In this document: in pieces, positions 8,609-17,325 of the stretch
Numbering within the stretch: position 1 is the first letter of the stretch
How the letters are laid out: each line of letters begins with the position of its first letter
Origin: an uncultured Acidobacteriota bacterium
Lineage (GTDB): Bacteria > Acidobacteriota > Vicinamibacteria > Fen-336
Direction of reading: 5' to 3'
Assembly: GCA_902826455.1 (NCBI GenBank)
Contig: CADEEV010000001.1
Span: 362,983 to 426,982 of the forward strand
DNA: 64,000 bases
The notes under the pieces: model-generated
The model's database searches: none
The model's input: the letters and a program-made list of their open reading frames with translations, nothing else
Told to the model about the DNA's origin: nothing
Translations under genes and position numbers: made by a program

Positions 8609-10060
8609 ATGAAGCCAGCCATGCTGTTTCTCGCCCTGGGCCTGACGCTCCCCGCTCGGGCCGACGACGCCTCCCGGCTCGTGGCCGCGACCCTCGGCCA
8701 CACGCCGCTGCTGCGCGACCTGCAGTCCCTGACCGACGAGATCGGCGGGCGGCCCACCGGCTCGGAAGCGAACCGGCGCGCCGTCGAGTGGGGGCTCGCC
8801 CGGTTCAAGGAGGCCGGGCTCGAGGGCCGCGCCGAGCGCTTCACGATGCCGTCGCTCTGGCTCGAGCGCCGGGCGACGGCCCGCTTCGCCGGCAGCGCGG
8901 CCTTCGAGGCGCCCGCGGTGGCGATGCCGTTCTCGGCGGCGACCCCCGCCGCGGGTGCGGCCGCTCCCGTGGTCGACGGCGGCCACGGCACCGAGGCCGA
9001 CTTCAAGCGGCTGGGAGTCACGGCCAAGGGCGCCTTCGTCCTCGTCGAGACCGGCGAGCTCGTGGACCTCGAGGGCCTGTTCCGCGAGTACGCCGAGGCC
9101 GCCGAGATCGAGCGGCGCGCCTTCGCCGCCGACGTGGCCGGCGTCGCCTACATGGCCTCGCGGCCCCGGGGCCTGCTCTACCGCCACAACGTCTCGATCG
9201 GTCCGAAGAACACGCGGCCGATGCTGATCGTCGAGCGGGAATCGGCGCAGCGCGCCCTGCGCTTCCTGCGCAGCGGCCGGCCCCTCACGCTCACCGCGAC
9301 GATCGAGGTCGAGGGAGGCAAGCCCTACGAGGCCGCGAACGTCGTCGCCGACGTGCGCGGCTCCGAGAAGCCCGACGAGGTCGTCCTGATCGGAGCCCAC
9401 CTCGACTCGTGGGACCTCGGAACCGGCGCCCTCGACAACGGCTGCAACGTCGCCCTCGTGCTCGACATCGCGCGCCAGATCCAGAGCCTGGGCCTGAAGC
9501 CCCGCCGCACGATCCGCTTCGTGCTCTGGAACGGCGAGGAGCAGGGCATGATCGGCTCCTGGGAGTACGCGAAGGCCCACGCCGCCGAGCTCGACCGCCA
9601 CGTGATGGCCTCGTCGTACGACATCGGCAGCGGGCGCATCTCGGGCTTCCTCACGAACGGACGGCCCGAGCTCGACGCGGTCATCGAGCGCGCGCTAGTC
9701 CCCGTCGCAGGGCTCGGCCCGTTCGCCCAGGCCCCCGATCCCGTGGTCGGCACCGACAACTACGACTTCATGATGGAGGGCGTCGCGAACCTGGTCGCGA
9801 ACCAGGAGTCCGCGAACTACGGCCCCAACTACCACGCGGGCTCCGACACCTTCGACAAGGTCGACACGCGGCAGCTCAAGCAGAACACCGCGATCGCCGC
9901 GGCGGTGACCTGGGGCTTCGCGAACGCCGACGTCACGTGGAGGCGCCAGACGCGCGCGGAGATCCAGGCGCTCGTGGACGGCACGACGCTCAAGGACCAG
10001 ATGATCGGCATGGATCTCTACGACGTCTGGGTTTCCGGGCAGCGGGGCCGCAAGAAGTAG
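8609..10060 (+). CDS. Secreted M28 family metallopeptidase
   Basis: 483 aa from the ATG at 8609. It has an N-terminal signal peptide (KPAMLFLALGLTLPARA), a central PA-like insert (about residues 110-220), then the M28 zinc-aminopeptidase core: IGAHLDSWDLGTGALDNG (His/Asp ligands), LWNGEEQGMIGS (catalytic and zinc-bridging Glu pair) and the C-terminal NYHAGSDTFDKVD with the last His ligand. This layout matches glutamate-carboxypeptidase-like or plasma-aminopeptidase-like M28 enzymes, exported to the periplasm or outside for peptide degradation. It is followed by the GC-rich inverted repeat at 10072-10087. Confidence 0.92.
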   Translation: MKPAMLFLALGLTLPARADDASRLVAATLGHTPLLRDLQSLTDEIGGRPTGSEANRRAVEWGLARFKEAGLEGRAERFTMPSLWLERRATARFAGSAAFEAPAVAMPFSAATPAAGAAAPVVDGGHGTEADFKRLGVTAKGAFVLVETGELVDLEGLFREYAEAAEIERRAFAADVAGVAYMASRPRGLLYRHNVSIGPKNTRPMLIVERESAQRALRFLRSGRPLTLTATIEVEGGKPYEAANVVADVRGSEKPDEVVLIGAHLDSWDLGTGALDNGCNVALVLDIARQIQSLGLKPRRTIRFVLWNGEEQGMIGSWEYAKAHAAELDRHVMASSYDIGSGRISGFLTNGRPELDAVIERALVPVAGLGPFAQAPDPVVGTDNYDFMMEGVANLVANQESANYGPNYHAGSDTFDKVDTRQLKQNTAIAAAVTWGFANADVTWRRQTRAEIQALVDGTTLKDQMIGMDLYDVWVSGQRGRKK

Positions 10061-10071
10061 CCCGTTCGTCA

Positions 10072-10087
10072 CGCCGTCGTCACGGCG
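10072..10087. repeat. Small inverted repeat after the M28 gene
   Basis: CGCCGT and ACGGCG form a 6-bp stem with a 4-base loop, 11 bp after the M28 stop. There is no T run, so it is at best a weak transcriptional stop. Confidence 0.35.
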
Positions 10088-10125
10088 CCTGCCTAGGCTT
10101 CCTCGTCGCCGCGAGGAGGCTCGAT

Positions 10126-10362
10126 GATTCCGTCCACGGCAAGGTCGTCGAGACGGTCGGCGCCGGTGCGATGATCGGCGAGATGGCGCTCATCGACCAC
10201 CTGCCGCGCAGCGCCAGTGCCCGCGCCACCACCGACGCCAAGCTCGTGCCGATCGACCAGCGCCGCTTCCTGTTCCTGGTGCAGGAGACGCCGTTCTTCG
10301 CCATCCACGTGATGAAGGTGATGGCGGACCGGCTCCGCCGGATGAACGAGACGGTGGAGTAG
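10126..10362 (+). pseudogene. 5'-truncated cyclic-nucleotide-binding domain
   Basis: Reading in frame to the TAG at 10360 gives the second half of a cNMP-binding (Crp-type) domain: VVETVGAGAMIGEMALIDH (phosphate-binding cassette region), LPRSASARATTDAKLVPID, then FLFLVQETPFFAIHVMKVM. The N-terminal half of the beta-barrel is absent: only about 65 bases separate the recognisable part from the M28 stop, and no other frame supplies it. The only in-frame ATG (10171) would give 63 aa starting inside the ligand pocket. Full-length relatives are about 120-150 aa single-domain proteins. It is most likely a remnant left by a deletion or rearrangement. Confidence 0.7.
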
Positions 10363-10377
10363 GACCTTGGACGGCGG

Positions 10378-11757
10378 CTAGTCGGTGGCGAAGCCGGCGG
10401 CGACCCAGGCGCTCGTGCCGCCGACCACGTTATAGAGGGTCTTGAAGCCGCGGCGCGCGAGGAGGCTGGCGGCGGCGCTCGATCGATAGCCGCCGGCGCA
10501 GATCACCGCCGTGGGCCGCCCGGGCTCGAGGCCGGCGCTCGCCGCATCCAGGCGGTCGAGCGGCACAGGCATGGCTCCCGGCACGTGGCCTGCCGAGAAC
10601 TCCCCGGGCCGCCGCACGTCGATGAGCTGCAGCTCCCGGCGCGACTCGAGCTCGTCGCGCAGCACGCCGACCGGCCACTGGTCGACGTGCTCCAGGGCGC
10701 GCCCGTCGCGGTCCCAGGCCGCGATGCCTCCGTCCAGGTAGCCCGCGACCGCGTCGAGGCCGACCCGGGCGAGGCGCAACGCCGCCTGCCGGGCCTGCTC
10801 CTCGTCCTCGGTGACGAGGACCAGGGGACGACCGGGCTCGAGCAGCGTGCCGCACCACGACGCGAACTGGCCGTCGAGCCCGATGTTCAGGGAGCCGGGC
10901 AGGTGCGCGGTGCCGAAGGAGGTCGTGGCCCGGACGTCCAGCAGCTGCGCGCCGCCGGCCACCGCTTCCGCAGTCGCCGCGGGCGCCAGGGCCGCCGGCG
11001 GCTCGACCTCGGCCAGGGGCGCGGCGCCCTCGCGGTTCATGGCCACGTCCTGGGCGAAGTAGCGCGGCGCCTCGGGCAGGTCCGCGGTCATCATCGAGAC
11101 GAAACGCTCGCGCGGCATCGGCTGCAGCGCGTAGTTCGAGCGGCGCTGCTCGCCGATCGTGGACATCGTCTCCTTGGAGATGTTCCGGCCACACAGCGAG
11201 CCGGCGCCGTGGGCGGGGTAGACCTCGACGCTGTCGGGCAGGCTCAGCAGCTTCGCGTGGAGCGAGTCGTAGAGCAGCCCCGCCATGAGATCGGCCGAGA
11301 AGCCCTTCGCGCCGACCAGGTCCGGCCGGCCCACGTCGCCGATGAACAGCGTGTCGCCCGTGAAGACGAGGCGCGGCTCGGGCCCCGCATCGGCGTCGAA
11401 CACGAGGATGCTGACGCTCTCCGGCGTGTGGCCCGGCGTCTCGAGGACGCGCAGCGTGAGCCTTCCCAGGGCGATCTCCTCGCCGTCGACGACGGCCCGA
11501 TGGGGAAACGCGGCGGCCGCACGCTTGCCGAACACGATCGTGGCGCCGGTGCGCTCCGCCAGCTCCCGGTGACCGCTCACGAAGTCGGCGTGAAGATGCG
11601 TCTCGATCACGTAACGGATCGTCAGGCCGTGCTCGTCGGCGAAGGCGAGGTACTCCTCGACGTCGCGGCGCGGATCCACGACGGCGGCCTCCCCGTCGGA
11701 TCCGATCAGGTAGGAGGCCTGGGCGAGGCAGCCGAGGTAGAACTGCTTGAACTCCAC
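10378..11757 (-). CDS. MBL-fold hydrolase fused to two rhodanese domains
   Basis: 459 aa. Residues 1-240 are a persulfide-dioxygenase-like metallo-beta-lactamase domain with metal ligands in THLHADFVSGH, ETPGHTPES, FTGDTLFIGDVGRPD and VYPAHGAGSLCG. Two rhodanese domains follow (about 260-350 and 365-455). The second has an intact active-site loop, CAGGYRSS; the first has LVTEDEEQ where the Cys should be, so it is probably catalytically dead. Fusions of this kind take part in sulfide/persulfide oxidation. GTG start, 19 bp after the phosphate transporter stop, so it may be the last gene of that operon. Confidence 0.9.
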   Translation of the reverse strand: MEFKQFYLGCLAQASYLIGSDGEAAVVDPRRDVEEYLAFADEHGLTIRYVIETHLHADFVSGHRELAERTGATIVFGKRAAAAFPHRAVVDGEEIALGRLTLRVLETPGHTPESVSILVFDADAGPEPRLVFTGDTLFIGDVGRPDLVGAKGFSADLMAGLLYDSLHAKLLSLPDSVEVYPAHGAGSLCGRNISKETMSTIGEQRRSNYALQPMPRERFVSMMTADLPEAPRYFAQDVAMNREGAAPLAEVEPPAALAPAATAEAVAGGAQLLDVRATTSFGTAHLPGSLNIGLDGQFASWCGTLLEPGRPLVLVTEDEEQARQAALRLARVGLDAVAGYLDGGIAAWDRDGRALEHVDQWPVGVLRDELESRRELQLIDVRRPGEFSAGHVPGAMPVPLDRLDAASAGLEPGRPTAVICAGGYRSSAAASLLARRGFKTLYNVVGGTSAWVAAGFATD

Positions 11758-11776
11758 CGCCGTACGTTACAACAGG

Positions 11777-12778
11777 CTAGTCGAGCAGCGCGACGAGGGC
11801 GTAGTACGACAGCGCCGAGACGAGCGCGGAGAGCGGGATCGTCAGGACCCAGGCCCAGACGATGCGGCCGGCGACGCCCCATTTCACGGCCGAGAGCCGG
11901 CGCGTCGCGCCGACGCCGATGATCGCGCCGGTGATCGTGTGGGTCGTCGAGACCGGGATGCCCGCGAGCGTCGCGTAGAACAGCGTGATGGCGCCCGAGG
12001 TCTCGGCGCAGAAGCCGCCGAAGGGCTGCAGCTTCGTGATCTTGGTGCCCATGGTCTTCACGATGCGCCAGCCCCCGAACATCGTGCCGAGGGCGATCGC
12101 GGCGTGGCAGATGAGCACCACCCACAGCGGGATCTCGGCCGACTTGTCCATGTAGCCGGACACGACGAGCAGCCCGGTGATGATGCCCATCGTCTTCTGG
12201 GCGTCGTTGCCGCCGTGGCCGAGGCTGTAGAGGCCGGCCGACACGAGCTGCAGCCGCCGGAACAGGCGGTCCAGCTTGAACGGATGCCAGCGCCGGAAGA
12301 CCCACGTCACCGACACCATCAGCAGGAAGCCGATGCCGGCGCCGATCAGCGGCGCCAGCACGATGAACTGGAGCGTCTTGAGCCAGCCGTCGACGAGGAT
12401 CGCGGCGAACCCCGCCTTGGCGATCGCGGCGCCCGCGTATCCGCCGATGAGGGCGTGGGAGGAGGACACGGGCAGGCCGTAATACCAGGTGATCAGGTTC
12501 CACGCGATGGCGCCGACCAGGCCGGCGAGGACGACCTCCTGGCTCACGATCGACAGGTCGATCATGCCCTTGCCGATCGTCTTCGCCACGTGGGTGCCGA
12601 GGACGAAGGCCGCCACGAAGTTGAAGAACGCGGCCCACAGCACCGCCTTCTGGGGGGACAGCACGCGCGTCGACACCACCGTGGCGATGGAGTTCGCCGC
12701 GTCGTGGAAGCCGTTCAGGAAGTCGAAGGTGAGGGCGACGAGGATGATGAAGAGGAGGAGCGCCGTCTCGTGGGACAT
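11777..12778 (-). CDS. pit: Low-affinity phosphate transporter, PiT family
   Basis: 333 aa with about ten hydrophobic segments. Duplicated PiT signatures are present: FLNGFHDAANSIATVVSTRV near the N-terminus and SAGLYSLGHGGNDAQKTMGI near residue 180, with SSSHALIGG and STTHTITGAIIGVG as the paired transport motifs. PiT proteins import metal-phosphate with protons across the inner membrane. The gene starts 7 bp after the DUF47 (PhoU-like) stop, the classic DUF47-PiT pair. With the ppx-ppk1 locus about 8 kb away it forms a small phosphate theme in this region. Confidence 0.94.
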   Translation of the reverse strand: MSHETALLLFIILVALTFDFLNGFHDAANSIATVVSTRVLSPQKAVLWAAFFNFVAAFVLGTHVAKTIGKGMIDLSIVSQEVVLAGLVGAIAWNLITWYYGLPVSSSHALIGGYAGAAIAKAGFAAILVDGWLKTLQFIVLAPLIGAGIGFLLMVSVTWVFRRWHPFKLDRLFRRLQLVSAGLYSLGHGGNDAQKTMGIITGLLVVSGYMDKSAEIPLWVVLICHAAIALGTMFGGWRIVKTMGTKITKLQPFGGFCAETSGAITLFYATLAGIPVSTTHTITGAIIGVGATRRLSAVKWGVAGRIVWAWVLTIPLSALVSALSYYALVALLD

Positions 12779-12785
12779 CGCGCCG

Positions 12786-13433
12786 TCAGGCGTTCTTGAT
12801 CACGACGTTCCCGATCGCGTGGGTGTAGTCCTTGCACCCGTCGCAGGCGTCCTCGAGACCCTGGTAGATCTCCTTCCACTTCAGGATCTCGATGGGGTTG
12901 CGCCCGGTCTTGAAGAGGTCGGCCATCACCGTGCTGTAGAGCGTGTCGCCCTGGTTCTCGAGCTCGGAGATGCGCATCAGGGAGGCCTGGATCGTCTTCT
13001 CGTTGGCGAGGTCCCAGACGAGAGCCGTGGCCTTATGGATCTCGTCGGCCATGGCCGTGAGGATCGTGGCGAACTGGCGCAGGGCCTCGGGGGAGTCGGC
13101 CAGCTCGAACATCACCAGGGACTGGGCGACGCCCTCGACGAGGTCGAGGATGTCGTCGAGGTCCGACGCGATGAGGCGCAGGTCCTCGCGGTCGAGAGGC
13201 GTGATGAACGTGGAGTTGAGGGCTTCGAAGATCTGGCGGGTCAGCTGGTCGCCGTCGTGCTCGATCGCCTTCAAGGACACGGTCTTGACGCGGCGCTCCT
13301 CGAGGCTCGCCGAGCTCGCGATCTCGGCGAACAGCCGCGTCGCGCGCTGCAGGTTCAGGGTGTCCCGCTCGAGGAGGTCGTGGAAGCGTTCCTCCTTCGG
13401 CATGAACCACTTGATGATGGTGTCGACCTTCAA
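12786..13433 (-). CDS. DUF47 / PhoU-like regulator of PiT
   Basis: 215 aa, nearly all alpha-helical, with the PhoU-like fold of DUF47: KAIEHDGDQLTRQIFEALN and ISELENQGDTLYSTVMADLF are the two metal-binding E(x)xxD(x)-type repeats. DUF47 proteins are encoded next to Pit transporters and are thought to regulate them, as here. TTG start at 13433 with GGAGCCC just upstream. It is the first gene of the operon DUF47-pit-MBL/rhodanese. Confidence 0.92.
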   Translation of the reverse strand: MKVDTIIKWFMPKEERFHDLLERDTLNLQRATRLFAEIASSASLEERRVKTVSLKAIEHDGDQLTRQIFEALNSTFITPLDREDLRLIASDLDDILDLVEGVAQSLVMFELADSPEALRQFATILTAMADEIHKATALVWDLANEKTIQASLMRISELENQGDTLYSTVMADLFKTGRNPIEILKWKEIYQGLEDACDGCKDYTHAIGNVVIKNA

Positions 13434-13528
13434 GGGCTCCTCCGTCCCGGGGCGAAACGATGACGATGCAGTGACGTTCGTGTGACGGGACGGGATCCTA
13501 CCACGGGCCTTCTCGCCGCGCGGCCAGC

Positions 13529-13566
13529 AAAGAAAAAGGGGATGGGGCGGACGGCCCCATCCCCCT
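13529..13566 (-). terminator. Rho-independent terminator of TonB receptor 1
   Basis: On the minus strand a perfect stem (GGGGATGGGGC pairing with GCCCCATCCCC) is followed by TTTTTCTTT, about 45 bases after the receptor stop codon. It faces the start of the DUF47 operon and would insulate it. Confidence 0.85.
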
Positions 13567-13577
13567 AAGCGGTCTGT

Positions 13578-13607
13578 CGGCTAGAGGCGGCTAGAGGCGG
13601 CTAGAGG
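13578..13607. repeat. Three tandem copies of CGGCTAGAGG
   Basis: A perfect 10-bp unit repeated three times directly after the receptor stop codon, between the gene and its terminator. On the coding (minus) strand each unit contains a TAG. It looks like slippage duplication of the stop region. Confidence 0.85.
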
Positions 13608-13608
13608 G

Positions 13609-16600
13609 CTACCACTCGAAGCGGGCGCCCAGCCGCACCTGGCGCGGCGCCTGGTACGAGGTCGAGGCGGCCACGGCACCGCCCGTCGGGTACCCGAAGT
13701 TCGGGTTGCGGATCGTGTAGCCCTGCTCGGTGGCGGTGTCGAAGTTGGTTGGATTCTGGGTGTTGAGCAGGTTGAACGCGTCGGCCATCAGCACCACTCG
13801 CTGCCCACGTCCGATCGGCAGCGCATAGTCGGCGTGGAAATCGAAGGTGACCTCGAAAGGCGTCCGCGCGCGGAAGCCGCCGCAGTCGCCGCAGCCGTCG
13901 ATGTTGCCGATCGTCTCGATGCCCGCGCCACGCAGCGTGTTGGGGATCTCGCCCGGGGTGTCGTACACCGGATTCGACGAGAACGACGTGAGCACCCGGC
14001 CCGAGCCCGCGTTCACGCCGACGCCGAGGTTCAAGGCGTTCCAGGCGTAGGCTCCGTACACCTTCAGCTGGTGACGGCGGTCGTTCGGGAGGATGCCGTT
14101 CCCGAGGGTGCTGCCCAGGAAGCGGATGTCCCCTCCGAAATCGAAGGCGTCGCGCCCGAAGCCGACGTAGCTCGGGTCGTTGGTCGGGAAGTCGAAGAGC
14201 GACGTGATCGACGGATCGGACTGCCCGTTGTCGGAGCGGAAGAAGCCCTCGAAGTTGCCCTCGAGTCGTGCCCACCGGTACGACGTCACGAGGCCCCAGT
14301 TGTCCGAGAAGTTCCTGTTGAGGGTGACCTCGACGGCGTCGTAGGCGTGGACCGGCGTCTCGAACGCGGCGGTGAAGCCGGGCACGGGTTGAGCGGGGAG
14401 CCCCGGCCGGATGTTGCTGACCGCGTACTCGACGCTCTCGGGCCGGTCCGGGCGGTAGTAACCGGCCATGGCGAGAGACCCGAAATCCTCGAGGACCTGG
14501 GGCAGGCTGTTGTGGACGTAGCGCACGCCCAGGTTCAGCGAGCGGCCGAGGTCGAACTCGACGCCGCCGATGAACTCGTCCTTGTAGGTCGGGTTCGCCT
14601 CGGGGTCGAAGAGCGCGGCCGACGTGCCCGCGAGGCCGAAGTGGGTGGTGGAGCCGCCCGCGACCACGCCCTCCGGGACCGGCCGCGTGAGGTCACGGTC
14701 GAAGTAGTCGGCGCGCGTGACGCTCGCGTCGGCGGAAAGGGCGCGCGCCGCGAGGTCGTTGGGGATCTTCGAGTAGAAGCGCCCATAGCTCGCGTAGACC
14801 TTCGACTTGCCGTCGCCGAACAGGTCGTACGTGGCGCCGAGGCGCGGGCTCAGCGTGCCGTCGAACGCGCGCTCGCAGAACACGGCGTCGCCCGAGCCGT
14901 CGTTGGCGCCCGGACGCGACTCGCCCTCCTTGCACAGCTTCACGCCGCCACCGACGAGCTTCAGCTTCTCCCAGCGCACGCCGGGGCGCAGCGTCAACCG
15001 ACCGCCGATCTGCCAGGTGTCCTGCAGGAAGAAGTTGAGGTAGTCGGCGCTCGTCTCGGGGACCGGTCCGAAGTTCGCGCGGGTGACGCGCCAGATCTTG
15101 CCGTAGACGGGATCGGCGACGACCGTGACGCTTCCGCCCGTGCGGGTCTCGACACCGTTGGGCAGCGTGAAGATCGGGCCCGTGCGGCCGACGTCGCGGC
15201 TGAAGGAGATGTCCTCGAGGTTGACGCCGTAGCGGACCTGGTGGGTGCCGGCCGCGTTGAAGATGTTGGTGGACTTCAAGGAGTACTGCTTGTTCTTGCC
15301 GGCGCCGCCCTTGTCGTACAGGCCGATCCCGCCGCGCCGCACGTTGGGAGTCACGGTCGTGTCGAGCACCTGCCACTCGTCCTGCACCGGGATCTCGTTG
15401 ACCTTGTTCGTGGCGTTCGCGAAGGACGCCTCGACCAGCCAGTTCGGGCTGATGATGCCGTCGTAGCGGACCGACTGGTTGTGGCCGCCGTAGAAATCGA
15501 GCTCGCTGAAGCGCGAGGCGGTGGCTCCGAGCAGCGCCGTGAAGCGCTGCGGCCCCGCCTCCCCGTGGGACGGATCGCCGAAGGCCGAGACGTCGAATCG
15601 GTGGTTCGGGGTGGCCTGCACGCTCAGCTTGCCGGCGTAGGAGTACACGCGGCGCTTGCGCTCCACCGCGCCGAGGCTCTGGAGCGGGAAGTCCTTGGGA
15701 GCCACGAAGGTGGCCGACTGGTACTGGGGGTTGAAGGCGCCGAAGAAGAACACCTTGTCCTTCACGATCGGGCCTCCCAGGGTCGCGCCGAAGTCGTAGT
15801 TGTCCTGGCCGGTGAGGTTCACGGTGCCCGCGGGCGTCTGGAGCTGCTTGTAGTCCGACTCGAGCGAGCTCGGACGGAAGAAGCCGTACAGGCTGCCGCG
15901 GAAGTTGTTCGTGCCGCTCTGGGTGACGACGTTCACGACGCCGCCCGTGGACTGGCCGTACTCGGCCTCGAAGCCGCCGGTCTTGACCTGCGTCTCCTTG
16001 ATGAAGTCCGTGGTGACGCCCGTGCCGAGGGAGCCGAACACGATCGAGTACGTGCCGACGCCGCCGAAGCCCGTGTTCGAGATGTTGACGCCGTCGACCA
16101 CGTAGTTGTTGTCGAGGCCGGCCGCGCCGGCGATCGACGGGTTCGAGCGGCCGACGCCGCTGGAATCCGAGACGCCCGGGACGAGGTACAGCGTGTCGGT
16201 GAGGTTGCGGCCCACCGGGAGCCGCTTGAGCGTGTCGTTCGAGAGCACGCCTCCCGTCGTCGTCGAGGACTGATCGATCGTGGTCATGCCGAGGACCTCG
16301 ATCACCTCCTGCATCGCGCCGACCTTGAGGGTGAAGTCGAGGTCGAGGGCCTGGCCGAGACGCACGGCGACGTCCTTGCGCTCGACGGGGGAGAAGCCCG
16401 AGAGCTCGACCTTCACGTTGTAGCGGCCCACGGTCAGGAACGGAGCGCGAAAGCGGCCCTGCGAGTCGGTGACGAACGCCTTGACGCCCTGGTCGGAGGT
16501 GAGCGTGACGCTCGCGCCCGGGATCGCGGCGCCCTGGGCGTCGCTCACGAGCCCGCTCAGGCTTCCGGTGGTCTGTTGCGCACGGGCGCCCGTCGTGAGT

Positions 16601-16641
16601 CCCACGAGCAGGGCCAGTGCCCAGATCAAATGTCGTTTCAT
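13609..16641 (-). CDS. Oar-like TonB-dependent receptor 1
   Basis: 1010 aa outer-membrane receptor. It has a signal peptide (RHLIWALALLVGLTTGARA), a CarboxypepD_reg Ig-like domain (about residues 25-105, GLVSDAQGAAIPGASVTLT), a plug with VVDGVNISNTG and GVVNVVTQSGTN, a large beta-barrel, and an aromatic C-terminus (RLGARFEW) typical for BAM recognition. Such receptors take up large or bound nutrients in Acidobacteriota and Bacteroidota; the substrate cannot be read from sequence. ATG at 16641 with AAGGAG upstream. A sigma-54-type promoter (16700-16714) precedes it and a clear terminator follows. It is only distantly related to the receptor pair at 42-48 kb. Confidence 0.93.
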   Translation of the reverse strand: MKRHLIWALALLVGLTTGARAQQTTGSLSGLVSDAQGAAIPGASVTLTSDQGVKAFVTDSQGRFRAPFLTVGRYNVKVELSGFSPVERKDVAVRLGQALDLDFTLKVGAMQEVIEVLGMTTIDQSSTTTGGVLSNDTLKRLPVGRNLTDTLYLVPGVSDSSGVGRSNPSIAGAAGLDNNYVVDGVNISNTGFGGVGTYSIVFGSLGTGVTTDFIKETQVKTGGFEAEYGQSTGGVVNVVTQSGTNNFRGSLYGFFRPSSLESDYKQLQTPAGTVNLTGQDNYDFGATLGGPIVKDKVFFFGAFNPQYQSATFVAPKDFPLQSLGAVERKRRVYSYAGKLSVQATPNHRFDVSAFGDPSHGEAGPQRFTALLGATASRFSELDFYGGHNQSVRYDGIISPNWLVEASFANATNKVNEIPVQDEWQVLDTTVTPNVRRGGIGLYDKGGAGKNKQYSLKSTNIFNAAGTHQVRYGVNLEDISFSRDVGRTGPIFTLPNGVETRTGGSVTVVADPVYGKIWRVTRANFGPVPETSADYLNFFLQDTWQIGGRLTLRPGVRWEKLKLVGGGVKLCKEGESRPGANDGSGDAVFCERAFDGTLSPRLGATYDLFGDGKSKVYASYGRFYSKIPNDLAARALSADASVTRADYFDRDLTRPVPEGVVAGGSTTHFGLAGTSAALFDPEANPTYKDEFIGGVEFDLGRSLNLGVRYVHNSLPQVLEDFGSLAMAGYYRPDRPESVEYAVSNIRPGLPAQPVPGFTAAFETPVHAYDAVEVTLNRNFSDNWGLVTSYRWARLEGNFEGFFRSDNGQSDPSITSLFDFPTNDPSYVGFGRDAFDFGGDIRFLGSTLGNGILPNDRRHQLKVYGAYAWNALNLGVGVNAGSGRVLTSFSSNPVYDTPGEIPNTLRGAGIETIGNIDGCGDCGGFRARTPFEVTFDFHADYALPIGRGQRVVLMADAFNLLNTQNPTNFDTATEQGYTIRNPNFGYPTGGAVAASTSYQAPRQVRLGARFEW

Positions 16642-16699
16642 CGAGATCGGCTCCTTAGAAATGCGGTTCACGTCGTGACGTCGGACGCAACGGCTATGG

Positions 16700-16714
16700 G
16701 CAAGCGCAGTGCCA
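16700..16714 (-). promoter_or_regulatory. Sigma-54 type -24/-12 promoter before TonB receptor 1
   Basis: The minus strand reads TGGCAC-N5-TTGC, with GG and GC exactly 12 bases apart. All ten core positions of the sigma-54 consensus match. Predicted transcription start is near 16689, about 48 nt before the ATG. Confidence 0.7.
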
Positions 16715-16795
16715 GAGATGTGCGTGAAGCCTGTCAACGAGTTGCAGAGGAGCGCGGGGCGCGATCCGGCGCGCCGTAGCGGGCGGGCAGCGGGC

Positions 16796-17230
16796 TCAAG
16801 CGCCCGAAGCCTCGGCAAGCTCCTGAGCCGACGGGTCGATCTCCCTTGCGAGCGATCCGCTTTCATGGAGCGTTTGCGGCGCCGGCGCGCACAGCCCGCA
16901 ACCGATCGCGCGCAACTGCACGCGTGTGCGCTTCGCGGAGACCGCCTCGAGACGCAGCTGGCGGTGGCGCTCGGACGTGGCGCTCAGGAACGGCGCTTCG
17001 CCCTGTTCCCAGAAGCACGCCCACAGCGCGCGCTGATCGATGTCGAAGCGGCGCACCTGCCCGCCCGACTCGACGCAGGCGACGACCCGGACCCGCTCCA
17101 TCCAGGCCGAGCCGGCGCCCCACGCGTCGGGGATCCACGGCAGGTAGCGCTCGGGACGGGTCAGCAGCAGGATCACCGCGTCGGGCGGAACGGCGAGCAC
17201 GATCTCGAGCCTGCGAGGCGGAGCGTCCAT
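16796..17230 (-). CDS. Hypothetical protein, possible START/SRPBCC fold
   Basis: 144 aa. It begins with a beta-strand pattern (RRLEIVLAVPPDAVILLL) and has evenly spaced beta segments ending in VQLRAIGCGLCAPAPQT, which loosely recalls polyketide-cyclase/START-like (SRPBCC) proteins; no diagnostic motif is present. It is divergent from the ECF sigma gene and upstream of TonB receptor 1 in the same direction, but the receptor has its own promoter. Composition does not clearly separate it from a chance frame in GC-rich DNA, so confidence is moderate. Confidence 0.45.
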   Translation of the reverse strand: MDAPPRRLEIVLAVPPDAVILLLTRPERYLPWIPDAWGAGSAWMERVRVVACVESGGQVRRFDIDQRALWACFWEQGEAPFLSATSERHRQLRLEAVSAKRTRVQLRAIGCGLCAPAPQTLHESGSLAREIDPSAQELAEASGA

Positions 17231-17325
17231 TCGCCGTGCAAACGCAATCCGCGCCGCCCGGACGACACGTAAAAATGCATCACACCGGCCGGGTCCAGGT
17301 CGAGCTCCGTGCTACCTTCGCGTCG

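Noticed and set aside
13578-13607. Tandem repeats as a possible CRISPR array
   Set aside because: Units are 10 bp with no spacers, and there are no cas genes.
16732-16737. TTGACA (minus strand) as a -35 for TonB receptor 1
   Set aside because: The hexamer 17 bp downstream is TGGCAC, a poor -10 but part of a consensus sigma-54 site.
13834-16779. Long plus-strand frame of about 980 codons opposite TonB receptor 1
   Set aside because: Low-complexity Arg/Glu/Val composition typical of the antisense strand of a GC-rich gene; no domain motifs, while the minus strand encodes a complete receptor.
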